From positions 1-23,002 of the forward strand of contig JANWJO010000100.1 in NCBI GenBank assembly GCA_025449435.1: a DNA stretch of 23,002 nucleotides. Reading direction: 5' to 3'. Made by a program: the position numbers and the translations under genes. Numbering within the stretch: the first letter of the stretch is position 1; each line of letters starts with the position of its first letter. The notes under the pieces are model-generated. The model worked only from the letters and a program-made list of their open reading frames with translations. It was not told the origin of the DNA and did not search any database. Positions 8,431 to 15,287 of this stretch are shown one piece after another. The DNA is from Chloroflexota bacterium. Its GTDB lineage: Bacteria > Chloroflexota > UBA4733.

Positions 8431-9009
8431 ATGAACGTTTACGAAGCGATAGCCAAGCGTCGGACGATCAAGCGGTATACCGCCGAGGCGATTCCGCGAG
8501 ACGTCATCGAGCGCATCCTTGACGCAGCAGTGTGGGCGCCTAACCATCACCTCACCGAGCCCTGGCGGTTTACGGTGCTCACCGGCGCTGCCAAGGATCA
8601 CCTGGCGGAGTTACGCCGGCAGCAAGTGGCCAGCACCATGCCGGACACCACGAAGCCCCAGGCGCTTGCACGCCTCAAGGAAGTGTATGAACGCATTGCC
8701 GGCGCCGCCGCCATGATCATCGTATCGGCAGCCGATGGCCCCAACGAGGAGATTACGTTCGAAAATCGTCTGGCCACCGCCGCGGTTACGCAAAACTTGT
8801 TGCTCGCTGCTACGGCTGAAGGTCTGGCTACATTTTGGAGCAGCAGCCTCATGTTCTATGAGCCAGTTCGTCAATATGCAGGCATCCGGTCCGACGAGCA
8901 CATCATCGCGGTCGTTCATCTAGGATTCCCAGCCCAGGAACATCCCGGCAAACGGACGCCCGCTGCCAAACTTACTAGTTGGATGGGTGACGGCGAAGCC
9001 GCCGGGTAA
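8431..9009 (+). CDS. Nitroreductase-family flavoprotein
   Basis: The 192-residue product is a nitroreductase-fold, FMN-dependent oxidoreductase. It starts MNVYEAIAKRRTIKRYT, in which the RR motif binds the FMN phosphate. RILDAAVWAPNHHLTEPWRF follows, close to the YdjA-like branch (APxH...PWxF). Later blocks are ATAAVTQNLLLAATAEGLAT and VHLGFPAQE. Such enzymes reduce nitro compounds, quinones or other electrophiles with NAD(P)H; the physiological substrate is unknown. The ATG at 8431 matches the family N-terminus, but AGGGAG (8412-8417) is better placed for an in-frame TTG at 8422, so a three-residue longer product is possible. Position after an HxlR regulator suggests co-regulation. Confidence 0.9.
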   Translation: MNVYEAIAKRRTIKRYTAEAIPRDVIERILDAAVWAPNHHLTEPWRFTVLTGAAKDHLAELRRQQVASTMPDTTKPQALARLKEVYERIAGAAAMIIVSAADGPNEEITFENRLATAAVTQNLLLAATAEGLATFWSSSLMFYEPVRQYAGIRSDEHIIAVVHLGFPAQEHPGKRTPAAKLTSWMGDGEAAG

Positions 9010-9140
9010 ATCGCAGTAGCAACGTCGTGTGGCAGCGTTGACGCTGAGTACACGTTCCCGCTTGACTCCTTACAATGAGCGACGCGGCAGCCCGCGAACG
9101 CGTGTGCTTGCCGGACGCATGACCTTGAGGAGAAGCGAGC

Positions 9141-10253
9141 ATGACAGCGGCGGCTGGCGCAACGACCTACCTGTACGTGGGCACCTACACGGCGAGCGGC
9201 GACAAGTCGTTCGGCAAGGCCGAGGGCATCTACGTCTACCGGCTCGATCCAGCCACTGGCGCGCTAACACACCTGAGCACCAACACCGCAGCCATTAACC
9301 CATCCTTTCTGGCGATTCACCCGACCAAGCGATATCTCTACGCAGTGGTGGAAGAGGTCAACCGCCAAGGGTCGTCCGGTGGCGCAGTGAGTTCGTTCGC
9401 CATCAATCAAACTGATGGCTCCCTCACCTTGCTCAACACGAAGCCTTCCCACGGTGAAGACCCTTGCCAGTTGGTGGTAGACGCCACCGGCCAGGCTGTG
9501 GTCGTCGCTAACTACGGCAGCGGCAGCGTGTCCTCCTATCCAATCCGCGCCGATGGCACGTTGGGCGAAGCTGCTTCGGTGATCCAGCACCACGGGTCCA
9601 GCATCAATCCGCGCCGCCAGCAGAGTGCGCACGCCCATTCGGCTACGATAGATCCACACAACCGGTTTGTGATCGTCGCTGACTTGGGCACCGACCAACT
9701 GTTCACGTATCACCTGGAGCTTCCATCCGCCATATTGACGCCTGGATCCCATCCAACGGTCAACTCGCCCATTCCGGGTTCGGGCCCACGGCACGTAGCG
9801 TTTCACCCCAACAAGCGCTTGATGCTGGTGATCAATGAACTCGCGTCAACGATCACCAGTTATCGGTTCCACGAGCGGTCTGGCCAGCTGGAGCCCATCG
9901 AGACGCAATCCACCTTACCGGAAGGCTGGCAAGGCACCAGCCATTGCGCCGATATTCACGTCGCGCCGTCGGGCCGTTTTGTGTACGGGTCCAATCGCGG
10001 CCACGACAGCCTCGCTATCCTTGCAGTGGACCCTGACTCGGGCCACCTCACCTGGGTTGGCCACGTATCGACGCATGGGCGCACGCCCCGCAACTTCGCC
10101 ATCTCCGACGATGGCAGCCTGGTGCTGGCCGCTAACCAGGCAACCGATAACATCGTTCCCTACAGCGTGAACCAGGAAACGGGCGAGCTGACGCGCACCC
10201 GTCACGACACACAGTGTCTTACGCCCGTGTGCCTGAAGATCGTCCAGTTGTAG
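9141..10253 (+). CDS. Beta-propeller lactonase (YbhE/6-phosphogluconolactonase-like)
   Basis: The 370-residue protein is a seven-bladed lactonase-family propeller. Repeats of the form DPATGALTHL, NQTDGSLTLL, RADGTLGEA, ERSGQLEPI, DPDSGHLTWV and NQETGELTRT each end a blade. Family motifs include YLYVGTYT at the N-terminus, SHGEDPCQLVVDATG, QSAHAHSATIDP, GPRHVAFHPN and GRTPRNFAISDDG. Members hydrolyse 6-phosphogluconolactone or cyclic muconolactones. The oxidative pentose-phosphate role is the standard guess, but no other gene of that pathway is nearby. No signal peptide is seen. The ATG at 9141 follows AGGAGA with a 7-base gap. The next gene starts 13 bases after the stop, indicating an operon. 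Confidence 0.9.
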   Translation: MTAAAGATTYLYVGTYTASGDKSFGKAEGIYVYRLDPATGALTHLSTNTAAINPSFLAIHPTKRYLYAVVEEVNRQGSSGGAVSSFAINQTDGSLTLLNTKPSHGEDPCQLVVDATGQAVVVANYGSGSVSSYPIRADGTLGEAASVIQHHGSSINPRRQQSAHAHSATIDPHNRFVIVADLGTDQLFTYHLELPSAILTPGSHPTVNSPIPGSGPRHVAFHPNKRLMLVINELASTITSYRFHERSGQLEPIETQSTLPEGWQGTSHCADIHVAPSGRFVYGSNRGHDSLAILAVDPDSGHLTWVGHVSTHGRTPRNFAISDDGSLVLAANQATDNIVPYSVNQETGELTRTRHDTQCLTPVCLKIVQL

Positions 10254-10266
10254 CGGGCCACGGATC

Positions 10267-10977
10267 GTGGCGTCCACCTTTCAGTACGATCCAGCCATTG
10301 CCGCGCGATTCCCGCGCGTGTGCGGCGGCGTACTGCTTGTGCATGACGTGCGCAACCGGCCAACGAGCCCCGAGCAATTGGCCGGGTTCATCTCGGGCCA
10401 ACAACAAGTGCGCCATCGGATCGGCGACACACCGCTCAGCCAGATCGCTGCGCTGGCCGCGTGGCGTGGCGCCTTTCGTGCTTTTGGCGTGGACCCAACA
10501 GCCATTCGCAGTGCTGCCGAGGCGCTGCTACGCCGGTTGACTAAGGCAGGCGACATACCTAGCATCAATGCGCTGGTCGACCTCGGTAACCTGGTGAGCA
10601 TCACTTTCGCCTTGCCCGTCGCCGTGTTTGATCTGCGCGAGGTGGCGCCGCCCATCACGGTGCGCTTCGCGTACGGCGACGAACGCTACCGGCCGTTTGG
10701 GGCCGAGGCCGTGGAACATCCTGATACCGGCGAAGTGGCGTTTGTCGATACCACCGGCATGGTGTTAGCGCGCCGGTGGTGCTGGCGGCAGGGGCAAGAG
10801 ACCGCTGCGACCGAGCACACTACCTCAGTAATAATCACCGTCGAATCACAACACGAGGGCGGCGAACGCGACGTTCGTCAAGCTGTAGAGGCGCTGCAAC
10901 AAGGGTTAGCGACCTACTTTGGTGCAAGCAGCGAGATTGCCATCCTGGACGCTGATCACCTAAGTACCCCCTGGTAG
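10267..10977 (+). CDS. Stand-alone B3/4 (PheRS beta editing-type) domain protein
   Basis: The 236-residue protein resembles the B3/4 domain of phenylalanyl-tRNA synthetase beta, which clears Tyr from mischarged tRNA-Phe. The family core reads AWRGAFRAFGVDP, then AEALLRRLTKAGDIPSINAL, VDLGNLVSI, LPVAVFDLREV and YRPFGAEAVEHPDTGEVAFV. Free-standing members are proposed trans-editing or amino-acid-related proteins but are little characterised. The start is a GTG at 10267; no convincing Shine-Dalgarno is seen, and the 13-base gap to the lactonase gene suggests translational coupling. The C-terminal 50 residues (VIITVESQHEGGERDVRQAV) look like the usual final subdomain. It precedes a D-threonine-aldolase-like enzyme, an interesting partner. 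Confidence 0.85.
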   Translation: MASTFQYDPAIAARFPRVCGGVLLVHDVRNRPTSPEQLAGFISGQQQVRHRIGDTPLSQIAALAAWRGAFRAFGVDPTAIRSAAEALLRRLTKAGDIPSINALVDLGNLVSITFALPVAVFDLREVAPPITVRFAYGDERYRPFGAEAVEHPDTGEVAFVDTTGMVLARRWCWRQGQETAATEHTTSVIITVESQHEGGERDVRQAVEALQQGLATYFGASSEIAILDADHLSTPW

Positions 10978-11001
10978 CCGGCGCAGGGTGCCCTGTGCTA
11001 C

Positions 11002-11019
11002 TCTCGCCGCGGTGCGAGA
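11002..11019. other. Stem-loop upstream of the aldolase gene
   Basis: TCTCGC and GCGAGA form a perfect 6-bp stem with a 6-base loop in the 69-base gap between the B3/4 gene and the aldolase-like gene. It ends 27 bases before the GTG start. It has no T-tract; it may influence mRNA processing or translation. Confidence 0.3.
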
Positions 11020-11046
11020 TGATCGCAGTTGATAGAAAGGGCCACC

Positions 11047-12144
11047 GTGAGCACGGTCGTTGGGCGGTCAAAGCTGGAGCTGGATACGCCGGCCCTGTGC
11101 GTAGAAGTGCCGGTCATGCAGCGCAACATCGCCAAGATGGCGGAGATCATCGTCAGGCAAAACGGCAAAGGGTGGCGGCCCCATACCAAGGGCCAGAAGG
11201 TCCCAGCCGTCGCACACATGGAGTTGGCAGCCGGTGCGTTTGGCGTGACTTGCGCCAAACTTGGCGAGGCCGAGGTCATGGCCTCGGCTGGCATTCGCGA
11301 CATTCTGATTGCCAACCAGGTAGTCGGCGACGATAAAGTTGCCCGGTTGGTGAGCTTGCGGGAATATGCCGATGTGATCGTCGCCATCGACTCTCTGGAA
11401 AACGCTCAGTGTATCCACGAGGCGGCCAGAGCTAAAGGCGTGCGCGTGCGCGCCGTAATCGAAATCGACATTGGTATGCACCGCGCCGGTGTCCAGCCCG
11501 GAACCGAGGCCGAGGCGTTTGCCCACCGCGTCGCCGCCTTGGATGGCATCACGCTTTCGGGCGTGATGGGTTGGGAAGGTCACACGGCCGGCATGCCCGA
11601 CCCGCACCAGAAAGCAGAGGCCATCAAGGTCGCTACAGGCAAGCTGGTGAGTACGGTCGAGGCCTGCCGCCGCGCCGGATTGGTCATGCCAATCGTGAGT
11701 TGCGGGGGCACGGGCACCTATTGGATCAGCGCTGCCCAGCCTGGCGTTACCGAGATTCAGGCTGGTGGTGGCATATTCAGCGACGTGTTGTATGAGGAAC
11801 GGTTCGGTTTGCGGCACGAACACGCCATGACGGTTGTCACCACCGTTACGAGCCGTCCCACCCCTACCCGCATCATCTGCGACGCAGGGCGCAAGACGAT
11901 GAGCGCCGACATGTCGGCTCCGCGTCCGTTGCTACCTGGCGCAGTCAAAAGCGTTCGCCTGTCGGCCGAGCACGGCGTCGTCGAACTGGAACAACCGGAC
12001 TCAACCCCACGCGTGGGCGACAAACTGGAGTTCATCGTCGGCTATTCGGACACGACCACCTTCCTGCACGACGAGCTCTATGCCACGCGCAATGGCATCG
12101 TGGAGCAGGTGTGGCCCGTACTGGGTCGCGGCAAGCTGCGCTGA
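11047..12144 (+). CDS. D-threonine aldolase / DSD1-family PLP enzyme
   Basis: The 365-residue protein is a fold-type III PLP enzyme of the D-threonine aldolase / D-serine dehydratase-like family. The N-terminal alanine-racemase-type barrel starts LELDTPALCVEVPVMQRNI. The PLP lysine is probably Lys48 in WRPHTKGQK, where relatives commonly read RPHxKTHK. Other blocks are VEIDIGMHRAGVQPG (as read: IEIDIGMHRAGV), SCGGTGTYW, EIQAGGGIFSD, CDAGRKTMSAD and HDELYATRNG near the C-terminus, which supplies metal ligands in this family. These enzymes cleave D-threo-3-hydroxy amino acids to glycine and an aldehyde, or dehydrate them. The GTG at 11047 follows AGAAAGG with a 6-base gap; an in-frame TTG at 11029 is less likely. 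Probably the last gene of the lactonase-B3/4 unit. Confidence 0.88.
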   Translation: MSTVVGRSKLELDTPALCVEVPVMQRNIAKMAEIIVRQNGKGWRPHTKGQKVPAVAHMELAAGAFGVTCAKLGEAEVMASAGIRDILIANQVVGDDKVARLVSLREYADVIVAIDSLENAQCIHEAARAKGVRVRAVIEIDIGMHRAGVQPGTEAEAFAHRVAALDGITLSGVMGWEGHTAGMPDPHQKAEAIKVATGKLVSTVEACRRAGLVMPIVSCGGTGTYWISAAQPGVTEIQAGGGIFSDVLYEERFGLRHEHAMTVVTTVTSRPTPTRIICDAGRKTMSADMSAPRPLLPGAVKSVRLSAEHGVVELEQPDSTPRVGDKLEFIVGYSDTTTFLHDELYATRNGIVEQVWPVLGRGKLR

Positions 12145-12173
12145 GTCACCAAGCCACGCGCAACGCTGGTCGA

Positions 12174-13931
12174 CTAGGGGCCAACTTCCATTGGAAATTG
12201 CATCCGGTAATCGGTGCCCACGTTGGCGCGCTCAACCGTCCATCCCGGTGGATTGAGCGGATCATAGGTCAGGATCGTGCGCTGAAAACCTTGCACCTGG
12301 ATCACGCGATTGACGGGACCCGTCGGGAGGTTCTTGGTCACCGTTACCGTGACCACCTCGGAAATGGGCAAGCCGACGTCGTGCAGCCAGCCACCGGGGA
12401 ACAGGTCAGTGCGATTAATATACGCCCAGAAGCGGGAGTCGACGACGTGGCCGTTCGCTCCCTGCAGCGTCGCCGAGAAGGGTACAAACGCCGACCCATT
12501 GGCAAAGACGAACACGCCGTTCCCCGGATACTGCGGTGGCGGCGCCACCCGCTGACCCGGATCGGCCAGCGCCGCCAGCTGGCTGTAGTTGAGCGTAGAT
12601 GTGTTGCCTCCGATTGGGAGCAGGGAGTGTGCTTGCTGTAATTGGTCCACCAGCAAGCCATACATGTAACGCCAGTTGGCTGGTGGGTTCTGAGCGAGAT
12701 GATCTTCGATGCGTCCCTTTTCGAAGTACTGAATGGGCAGACCGGTCGTCGAGCCCTGCGGGCTCAGCCCGCCGCCCAACAGGCGCACGCCGTCCATTGT
12801 GTTATAGAACGCTGCGAAGTCGGTACCTGGCAGCCACACCACGGTTTTCCGGTAGATGCCCGCAGCCGTCGCAGCAAACAGCGTATGTTTGGTCACGTTG
12901 ATCACCAGATTGTTGGGGACCAGGGTGAGTGCCAATCCCGGAAAGTCCACCGCTAACCAGGTCTGGCCGCGATCCGGGCTTGCATACACGCCGGACGGCA
13001 TTGTCTGGGTGGCTGCGTCGACAAAGGACGCGTACACCCAATCGGGCTGCTGGGGATTGAGCGCCATCGCCGCGATGGCCAGTCCGCTGGGCAGTTTGTT
13101 GCTCTCATCTACCCACGCTTGGCCCGTGTCGCTGCGCCAAAATCCCGGGTACCCATACAGGGCGAAGTTCTGGCTGTGACCGGCGATGCCCACCGACGAC
13201 CGCACGGGCGCCCACAGAATAGGGCCCTGCCCGGCAATTGTGGTCCAGGTCGGCGGGACGGCCGTCTCAGCCGCGGACGTTTCGATTTCCCAACTGCTGT
13301 GATAGGACAGCACCGCTGCTACCAACACCGGGCTGAGCCCACCGGTCACCATGCCCAGATGGAGGATGGCCGGAATCCCTAAGCCACCCTGACCGAGGTT
13401 TGGGGCCGAGATGGTGGTCCACGTCGCGCCGTTGTCCAGGCTGCGCCACACTGCTGCTGAGCCCGTGCTATCGGTGCCACCGGCAAACACCGCGTTTTGG
13501 AGGTTCGGGTCGGGCAACACGACGTTGGTGCCACCTTGTCCACCTATCGGTGTGGTCAGCGAAGTCCAGGTGACCCCGCCGTCGAGACTGCGCGCACCGT
13601 GATTGCCGTTGCTCGTCGCGCCGGACGAGAACAGGGTGGTAGACACGAAAGGACTGACCGCCAGCGCACCGACCTTTGTGCTGGTGAGTTGCGTCCAGGT
13701 GTTGCCGCCGTCACTCGACTTCCATACGCCGCTGGGGCCGGAGCCATACAACACCTGGTCGTCGCGCGGATCGATGGCCAAAGAGTCCATGTCGCTGTTG
13801 GGCCCGACGTGAGTCCACCCACCGCCACCGGCCAGGGCTACCGCTGGAGGCGCGGCGCTGAAGCTCCCCACAACCAGCACAAGTGCTCCCAGTAAGGGCC
13901 GTAGCTTCCGGAGTGCGTTGTGAAGATTCAT
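12174..13931 (-). CDS. Secreted Asp-box (BNR) protein with C-terminal YFE/FQR module
   Basis: The 585-residue protein has a signal peptide (about residues 1-34, basic start, hydrophobic core, Ala-x-Ala end) and no lipobox Cys. A beta-propeller region follows with Asp-box copies: SSDGGNTW (72), SLDGGVTW (115), SLDNGATW (164), a degenerate RSDTGQAW (266) and SPDRGQTW (318). Residues 371-585 form a different region with two related halves, one with GLPIQYFEKGRIEDH and one with FWAYINRTDLFPGGWLHD, PISE, QGFQRTILTYDP and ERANVGTDY. From memory this resembles a repeat common at the end of secreted Chloroflexota proteins. The ATG at 13931 follows AGGAGGT with a 9-base gap, the best Shine-Dalgarno in the window. 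Likely an exported binding protein or hydrolase; function unknown. Confidence 0.85.
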   Translation of the reverse strand: MNLHNALRKLRPLLGALVLVVGSFSAAPPAVALAGGGGWTHVGPNSDMDSLAIDPRDDQVLYGSGPSGVWKSSDGGNTWTQLTSTKVGALAVSPFVSTTLFSSGATSNGNHGARSLDGGVTWTSLTTPIGGQGGTNVVLPDPNLQNAVFAGGTDSTGSAAVWRSLDNGATWTTISAPNLGQGGLGIPAILHLGMVTGGLSPVLVAAVLSYHSSWEIETSAAETAVPPTWTTIAGQGPILWAPVRSSVGIAGHSQNFALYGYPGFWRSDTGQAWVDESNKLPSGLAIAAMALNPQQPDWVYASFVDAATQTMPSGVYASPDRGQTWLAVDFPGLALTLVPNNLVINVTKHTLFAATAAGIYRKTVVWLPGTDFAAFYNTMDGVRLLGGGLSPQGSTTGLPIQYFEKGRIEDHLAQNPPANWRYMYGLLVDQLQQAHSLLPIGGNTSTLNYSQLAALADPGQRVAPPPQYPGNGVFVFANGSAFVPFSATLQGANGHVVDSRFWAYINRTDLFPGGWLHDVGLPISEVVTVTVTKNLPTGPVNRVIQVQGFQRTILTYDPLNPPGWTVERANVGTDYRMQFPMEVGP

Positions 13932-14222
13932 GTACGGGTAACCTCCTGACCTGCGGTGCCCGTGCGTCAGCGCCGAACCCGGTCCAAGGGTGCTCGCGTG
14001 AACTCGGCGCTACGCATACCGTTGCACGGCCGCCACCATTGGCCAGCGTGTCCTGGCATGTGCATGACGCTTGGGAATCGTGCTGGTGAGCACCGCGCTT
14101 CGGTCTACAATTTCTGTTCCGGCAAACGCGTTGCATGCTCCACCCCTTGCAGATGGACGCGGAAGGTTAATGAAGCCCCACGAAGAGGCACTGAGCTTCA
14201 CATTGTACGTCGAATAGTACCG

Positions 14223-14251
14223 TTGACATGTCCTAGCGAACTAGCTATAAC
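14223..14251 (+). promoter_or_regulatory. Promoter of the His-rich gene pair
   Basis: TTGACA (14223-14228) and TATAAC (14246-14251) are 17 bases apart. The -35 is perfect; the -10 lacks the strongly conserved final T, which suggests a regulated or weaker promoter. The predicted start near 14258 gives a leader of about 200 bases to the ATG at 14459. The -10 lies between two AACTAG elements. Confidence 0.7.
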
Positions 14252-14268
14252 TAGCACAACCTAGTTCC
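14233..14268. promoter_or_regulatory. Phased AACTAG/CTAG operator-like array
   Basis: CTAG occurs at 14233, 14241, 14251 and 14261, the last three exactly 10 bases apart, so they face the same side of the helix. AACTAG is present in direct orientation at 14239-14244 and 14249-14254 and inverted at 14261-14266. GAACTAG (14238-14244) and CTAGTTC (14261-14267) form a perfect inverted repeat. The array spans the spacer, -10 box and predicted start site. This placement fits a repressor site. No known regulator was recognised for it. Confidence 0.6.
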
Positions 14269-14458
14269 GTGGTAGACTTGGACAACGTATACAACTATCC
14301 CTGCAGATGGAGGCTAAAACCGCACATCTAGCGCGAATGCAATCGCCAGCTCCCAACCTTGCCGGAAGGAGGGCTTCGACAGGGTATATCTGCACAATCC
14401 GCGCACCAGCACACAATAGCGTCGTCTTGTGCTCCAATGGAGCGCACATCTGCACAGA

Positions 14459-14734
14459 ATGGTCACGATCTTGGTCGAAACACCTGAACAAGGCGGGACA
14501 TCCACGGTCACACCAGTGGATGAAAGCGCTCCCGAATACGTACATCACGGTGAGGGCCACCACAGCCACAAGCATCACCATGGCGGCCACCATCACCACC
14601 GCCATCATCACGAAGCGGGTCACGAAGAGCACCAGCACGGGGCCGAGCACTCTGTGCATCCGGGTCATCCGGAGCACGCGGCTCATCATGCTGATGATGC
14701 TTCGCAGGCGCAACCCAGCGCAGGGGCGCCGTAA
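14459..14734 (+). CDS. Histidine-rich small protein, copy 1
   Basis: The 91-residue product has 24 His, concentrated in residues ~28-82 as HH, HHH and HHHH clusters: APEYVHHGEGHHSHKH, then GGHHHHRHHH, and EHSVHPGHPEHAAHH. It has no Cys, no signal peptide and no membrane helix, so it is probably a soluble cytosolic protein. Composition suggests binding of Ni, Zn, Co or Cu, as in Hpn-like or metal-storage proteins, but no homologous family was recognised. The ATG at 14459 lacks a well-placed Shine-Dalgarno (GGAG is 16 bases upstream, within a possible hairpin). A GTG at 14429 is an alternative. It is paralogous to the next gene 62 bases downstream, and the pair shares an unusual promoter. Confidence 0.7.
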   Translation: MVTILVETPEQGGTSTVTPVDESAPEYVHHGEGHHSHKHHHGGHHHHRHHHEAGHEEHQHGAEHSVHPGHPEHAAHHADDASQAQPSAGAP

Positions 14735-14796
14735 CAAGTCCAATCATGGCACTGGACTCATCGGCGTTCGGGTTGAAGTGGAAGGGTTACACCATC

Positions 14797-15030
14797 ATGG
14801 CAGCACCAACGCCACCGCCGGCACCGCAGCCAGCGGTCAAAGTCGAGGCCGACGCGCCCGAGTACGTACACCACGGCGAAGGGCACCACAGCCACAAGCA
14901 CGCCCATGGCGAACACGGCCACCATCACCATCGCCACCATCACCACGGCGGGGACGCTGAACACAGCCACGGCACGGAGCACAGCGTGCACCAGGACCAC
15001 CCCGAACACGCCGAGCACCACCGCGGGTAA
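14797..15030 (+). CDS. Histidine-rich small protein, copy 2
   Basis: The 77-residue product has 24 His (31%). After a Pro/Ala-rich N-terminus (MAAPTPPPAPQPAVKVEAD) it repeats the block APEYVHHGEGHHSHKH of copy 1 exactly, followed by HGHHHHRHHHH, then AEHSHGTEHSVHQDHPEHAEHH. Between the copies the 16-codon block differs at seven third positions and at no amino acid, evidence that both are translated and under selection. Acidic residues interleave with His, a common feature of metal-buffering proteins. The ATG at 14797 has GAAGGG at 14781-14786; an in-frame ATG at 14746 is a weaker choice. Metal binding is inferred from composition. A hairpin follows at 15060-15077. Confidence 0.78.
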   Translation: MAAPTPPPAPQPAVKVEADAPEYVHHGEGHHSHKHAHGEHGHHHHRHHHHGGDAEHSHGTEHSVHQDHPEHAEHHRG

Positions 15031-15059
15031 AGCCTAGTTCCGTTATGTTCCTGCTCCAC

Positions 15060-15077
15060 ACTCCCGCCAGGGGGAGT
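15060..15077. terminator. Stem-loop after the His-rich genes
   Basis: ACTCCC and GGGAGT form a 6-bp stem with a 6-base GC-rich loop between the second His-rich stop codon and the nadB promoter. No T-tract follows, so termination is only a possibility. It resembles the CTCCC...GGGAG elements at 344-359 and 468-483. Confidence 0.35.
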
Positions 15078-15092
15078 AGTCGAGCACCGCCG

Positions 15093-15122
15093 TTGACAAG
15101 ATCACTCCTCCAGCGGTATAGT
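15093..15122 (+). promoter_or_regulatory. Promoter of nadB
   Basis: TTGACA (15093-15098) and TATAGT (15117-15122) are 18 bases apart. Both hexamers match consensus closely and TATAGT equals the yceI -10. The predicted start near 15129 gives a leader of about 160 bases. Confidence 0.75.
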
Positions 15123-15135
15123 CCATCTCGGTAGT

Positions 15136-15169
15136 TCGTGTGGCTGGCACAATTACTCTAGCCACACGA
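15136..15169 (+). promoter_or_regulatory. Stem-loop at the 5' end of the nadB leader
   Basis: TCGTGTGGCT and AGCCACACGA form a perfect 10-bp stem with a 14-base loop, beginning about 7 bases after the predicted start site. A second closed element follows at 15184-15222, CGCAGCG pairing with CGCTGCG around an inner TCAC-CGGG-GTGA hairpin. The leader may be an RNA control element or an mRNA-stabilising structure. I do not recognise a known riboswitch. Confidence 0.5.
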
Positions 15170-15250
15170 TAACTGTGCGGCGCCGCAGCGCCATCACCGG
15201 GGTGACACCTGCCCCCGCTGCGCCCACGCCGTCGCTGAGGAGCACACAGC

Positions 15251-15286
15251 ATGCGCTCACCTCATCGCGCGCTGGGGGTCGCTTGA
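15251..15286 (+). CDS. Possible 11-codon leader peptide upstream of nadB
   Basis: ATG at 15251 has GAGGAG at 15237-15242, an 8-base gap, better than the nadB Shine-Dalgarno. The frame reads MRSPHRALGVA and stops with TGA at 15284-15286, one base before the nadB ATG. This arrangement suggests translational coupling. Peptide sequence shows no run of any one amino acid that would indicate attenuation. Too short for coding statistics, so it is a candidate only. Confidence 0.4.
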   Translation: MRSPHRALGVA

Positions 15287-15287
15287 A

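Larger units (their letters stand above)
13932..14458. other. 527-base divergent intergenic region
   Basis: This stretch separates the secreted protein (-) from the His-rich genes (+). It holds the Shine-Dalgarno of the minus gene (13941-13947), a plus-strand promoter (14223-14251), an AACTAG/CTAG array (14233-14268), and about 200 bases of leader before the first His-rich ATG. In that leader ATCTGCACA occurs twice (14388-14396, 14448-14456) and an imperfect hairpin (14429-14447, GTGCTCC against GGAGCGCAC) overlaps a GGAG. Open frames here lack coding character. No promoter for the minus gene was recognised. Confidence 0.6.

Noticed and set aside
9038..9076. TTGACG, TTGACT and TACAAT upstream of the lactonase gene
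   Set aside because: The spacings (27 and 2 bases) do not fit a sigma70 promoter.
14307..14960. A 217-residue plus-strand frame across both His-rich genes
   Set aside because: It is out of frame with both conserved His-rich products, crosses the first stop and the second start, and translates the repeats into Thr/Ile- and Arg/Pro-rich low complexity.
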